64,000 bases of DNA from Bacteroidales bacterium (GTDB lineage: Bacteria > Bacteroidota > Bacteroidia > Bacteroidales > P3), in contig JAKSMP010000002.1 of the NCBI GenBank assembly GCA_024400505.1, forward strand, positions 1-64,000. Reading direction: 5' to 3'. Every line of letters begins with the position of its first letter. The stretch's first letter is position 1. The notes under the pieces are model-generated. The model did not search any database. It saw nothing but the letters and a program-made list of their open reading frames with translations, and was not told the origin of the DNA. Shown here piece by piece: positions 62,701-64,000 of this stretch. Made by a program: the position numbers and the translations under genes.

Positions 62701-64000
62701 CTTCGGCCTCAATGCCAATACCCAGTACGACTTCCGTGTGGGTAGCCTCTGCCCCGGCTCCGACAATGTGCCTTACGGCTACCTCACCGCTCGCACCGCT
62801 TGTGCTACCATGAGTCTCAGTTCTCTGCCTTTGGTAGAAGGCTTTGAGGGCTATGCCACTGGTGCGCTGCCCAACTGCTGGTCGGCTCCAGCCACTGCTA
62901 GCTCCGGCTCGGGCTCCTTCCCCAGCTGCTACAACTATAGCAGCAACGCTCGCAACGGTAGCGTGTATTTTGAATTGGAAGCCCAGAATGGCGGCACCGA
63001 AATCTTTGCTCTCCCCGCATTCGACACCATCGACGGCTTGAGCCTTGAATTCTATGTAGCCACCACCAGCAGCTATGCTCCCGATGCATTGGAAATTGGC
63101 ACCCTGTCCAATGCCGATGTATTCACCGTGCTCGACACCATCAGTTTGGCCGATTGCTCTAGCCTTTATACATACGTGAGAAAAGACTACCGCATCAACT
63201 ACACTGGCTCCGACAACCGTATAGCCATGCGCGCTACCAAGAGCAGCCGCTACACCGTCTTCCTTGACGACTTCACCCTCTATATCCCCAATCCTTGCGA
63301 CTCAGTGGTTGGCATCACCATCGATACCACCACCACCACCAGCATCGATATCTCTTGGAGCGATGCCAATAACACTGGCAGCTACACCGTGAAAGTGTCC
63401 TCCACCAATGATGCTTCGGCCGCATTCCTCACCACCACCACCACTGCTACTTCTTATTCCATCACAAGCCTCAACCCTGCAAGCACTTACTACATCTTTG
63501 TATTTGCCAACTGTGCTTCGGGCATGAGCGATGCCAATAGCATCAAGGCTCACACCGCTTGCGACATCGTGTCAACCTTCCCCTTCACCGAAGATTTCGA
63601 AGGCTTTATGGCATCTAGCGCTGCTGGCTCCGAGACTCAGCCTTGCTGGGCTCGCGGCACCAACTATAGTTATTCCAACTATCCCTACGTGGATGTGTAT
63701 TACAACCACACTGCTGGCGGCAGCAATGCCATGTATATGTATTCTAGCAGCGGTACCTACAGCTGGCTGGCATTGCCTGAGATGGAAAATCTCGACACCC
63801 TGATGTTGAACTTCTATATGCTGGGAACATACCCCACATATTATACCTACTCCGCCATCGTGGGTGTGATGAGCGACCAAAACGATATCAATACATTCGT
63901 TCCCATCGACACTGTGACCTATGCCCTTGATGGTGTAGAATGGCAGAAATTCAAAGTGGCACTTGGAGCAGCACCCGATAGCTGCCATTATATTGCCCTC
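59789..64000 (+). CDS. Giant modular surface protein, partial at the right edge
   Basis: An open frame of 1404 codons without a stop, truncated by the window end. The signal peptide is MTKMIKKVMLLLAMLLPMALMAQ. Modules read from the sequence are: MAM-like module A (about 24-185), Fn3 (about 188-272), MAM-like B (275-428), Fn3 (430-520), a CUB-like domain (521-643, around TCGGTIVDDGG and LTIYEGIG), Fn3 (644-733), an unnamed beta module (735-915), Fn3 (917-1004), MAM-like C (1005-1169), Fn3 (1170-1257) and MAM-like D (from 1258). Each MAM-like module starts with Cys, an E-[DNG]-F core and a CW motif. A T9SS sorting domain is expected beyond the window. Likely an adhesin or matrix protein. Confidence 0.85.
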   Translation, partial: MTKMIKKVMLLLAMLLPMALMAQSYQSVPYTQDFEGLSTGSQPAGWVAYQTGTNINVTFPCAYAFSGNARSSSVYYEFEFTAGSSSRSELVATCEFANPSALMVELYLQTTTSNYPDYFEVGVMEDSVFVPVDTIDIIRSSGFSGSNYSRYRVYLVDYAGDGHRIAFRATRNTSGQMTVFMEDVTISYAPTCAYVPGAATATVDSVSANLTWGNASSSVGYYVYLNNDSTWYNTNTNSLDFYGLTPNTLYTGYIYNNCSGADTSEAVTFSFRTACGMPQYPIVENFNSYTESFPSCWSACEPRNQYPQLSSSAGRNGGKGMELYSSSTNVGFASPFLYRAVNSVETKFWARKSSSYYNLNLAVGYTTSLSSMDSVVWVDTINVSDSWNEYTVSFANEEAYDEGYLVWRKAGGSSATLYIDDITIREVRTCGVPSNFVATGTASGQQSFAWTDTQASAWQVAYGAVGMDPDTCNSIQYFTSDTATVTGLEDSLTYDFYLRADCGGEQSYWVGPVTARPNLIVMLANQRDTIRTCGGTIVDDGGLDGNFATSQSSRLYIYPSEPGKTVNITGTATTMGTYTYGTNTLTIYEGIGSGGRVLGTYANSTNAAINVASTIGPVTLKFETSYYAGPGFELMVSCTDLANCVDPYGVEVSEVAGASALLNWEYGDATPAESFTITVTDTASGATTTYTAADSVRSMLISGLTQTTTYYVTVEANCSAYDISNPVGTYFTTACYVGGTVEVGNGDASLNHIINTYYKYSICQMIFTADEIRTLQDSIFGIEFTVNSATSAAVPLDIYLDTTSVNSFASGSSYIPMDSANMVWTGSVVLQPGVNTFTFPTPFIRPNTNTNLVLTLDNNTGSYTSQSYIVGTGNLSGLTLYAYSDGTNYNPLGNLSLNSTSNRANISFLSPCGDASCVAPTVALGSSNANDVTINWVPGMSESAWTVEYKMHSDTTWTVATASTSAQSYTIFGLNANTQYDFRVGSLCPGSDNVPYGYLTARTACATMSLSSLPLVEGFEGYATGALPNCWSAPATASSGSGSFPSCYNYSSNARNGSVYFELEAQNGGTEIFALPAFDTIDGLSLEFYVATTSSYAPDALEIGTLSNADVFTVLDTISLADCSSLYTYVRKDYRINYTGSDNRIAMRATKSSRYTVFLDDFTLYIPNPCDSVVGITIDTTTTTSIDISWSDANNTGSYTVKVSSTNDASAAFLTTTTTATSYSITSLNPASTYYIFVFANCASGMSDANSIKAHTACDIVSTFPFTEDFEGFMASSAAGSETQPCWARGTNYSYSNYPYVDVYYNHTAGGSNAMYMYSSSGTYSWLALPEMENLDTLMLNFYMLGTYPTYYTYSAIVGVMSDQNDINTFVPIDTVTYALDGVEWQKFKVALGAAPDSCHYIAL

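Overview
The window looks like chromosomal DNA from a member of the Bacteroidales (phylum Bacteroidota). Three things support this. Promoters repeatedly show the Bacteroidetes -7 box TAnnTTTG, often followed by CA, and Shine-Dalgarno sequences are mostly absent. Several secreted proteins carry type IX secretion (T9SS) C-terminal sorting domains of both type A and type B (CHU_C). The families present are typical of this order: DUF4270, GSCFA, BatA-N, a half-length GT5 next to DUF4270, a C10 protease with a BACON domain, and a sensor kinase resembling DUF5112/DUF5113 proteins. No phage, integrase, transposase or CRISPR array was found. Most of the window is ordinary core genome, with small repeat elements in the intergenic gaps.

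Layout. 0-2 kb: an isolated AAA_14/DUF4143 ATPase whose promoter is preceded by three 18-bp palindromes at an exact 33-bp period, with imperfect flanking repeats. 2-5 kb (minus): acyltransferase, prfA and a membrane protein. 4.9-12.7 kb (plus): a T9SS cargo protein, an EEP hydrolase, nth, a BatA-like protein, an ABC-2 exporter pair and a lipoprotein. 13-25 kb: a small winged-helix protein, tRNA-Cys, a CHU_C protein, ddl, GSCFA, dnaE, a secreted protein, ettA and recJ, the proteins all on the minus strand. 25-32 kb: tRNA-Val, recQ overlapping maf tail to tail, then a minus-strand cluster of GT5, DUF4270 and MORN-repeat genes, followed by a gap with a very GC-rich hairpin element. 32-38 kb: recX, a SAM hydroxide adenosyltransferase, sufC, sufD and an ABC exporter. 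37.8-45 kb (minus): two secreted proteins, a sugar MFS transporter and a large C10 protease. 45-49 kb: atpEFHAG without atpB, atpD or atpC. 49-52.6 kb: a PLP lyase/aminotransferase, nadB and a membrane protein. 52.7-55.7 kb: a lipoprotein-anchored sensor kinase and its response regulator. 55.9-57.6 kb: a Na/Pi cotransporter. 58-64 kb: two modular surface proteins, the second running off the right edge.

The genes serve core information processing (PrfA, DnaE, RecJ, RecQ, RecX, Nth, EttA, two tRNAs), envelope and energy functions (Ddl, acyltransferase, ABC exporters, F1Fo subunits, Na/Pi transport), cofactor and Fe-S metabolism (NadB, SufCD) and a display layer of T9SS or otherwise secreted proteins. 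The least explained features are the palindrome array at the ATPase, the GC-rich hairpin element near 31.7 kb, the 22-bp tandem repeat near 40.75 kb, the kinase/regulator pair, and the mosaic adhesin-like protein at the right end.
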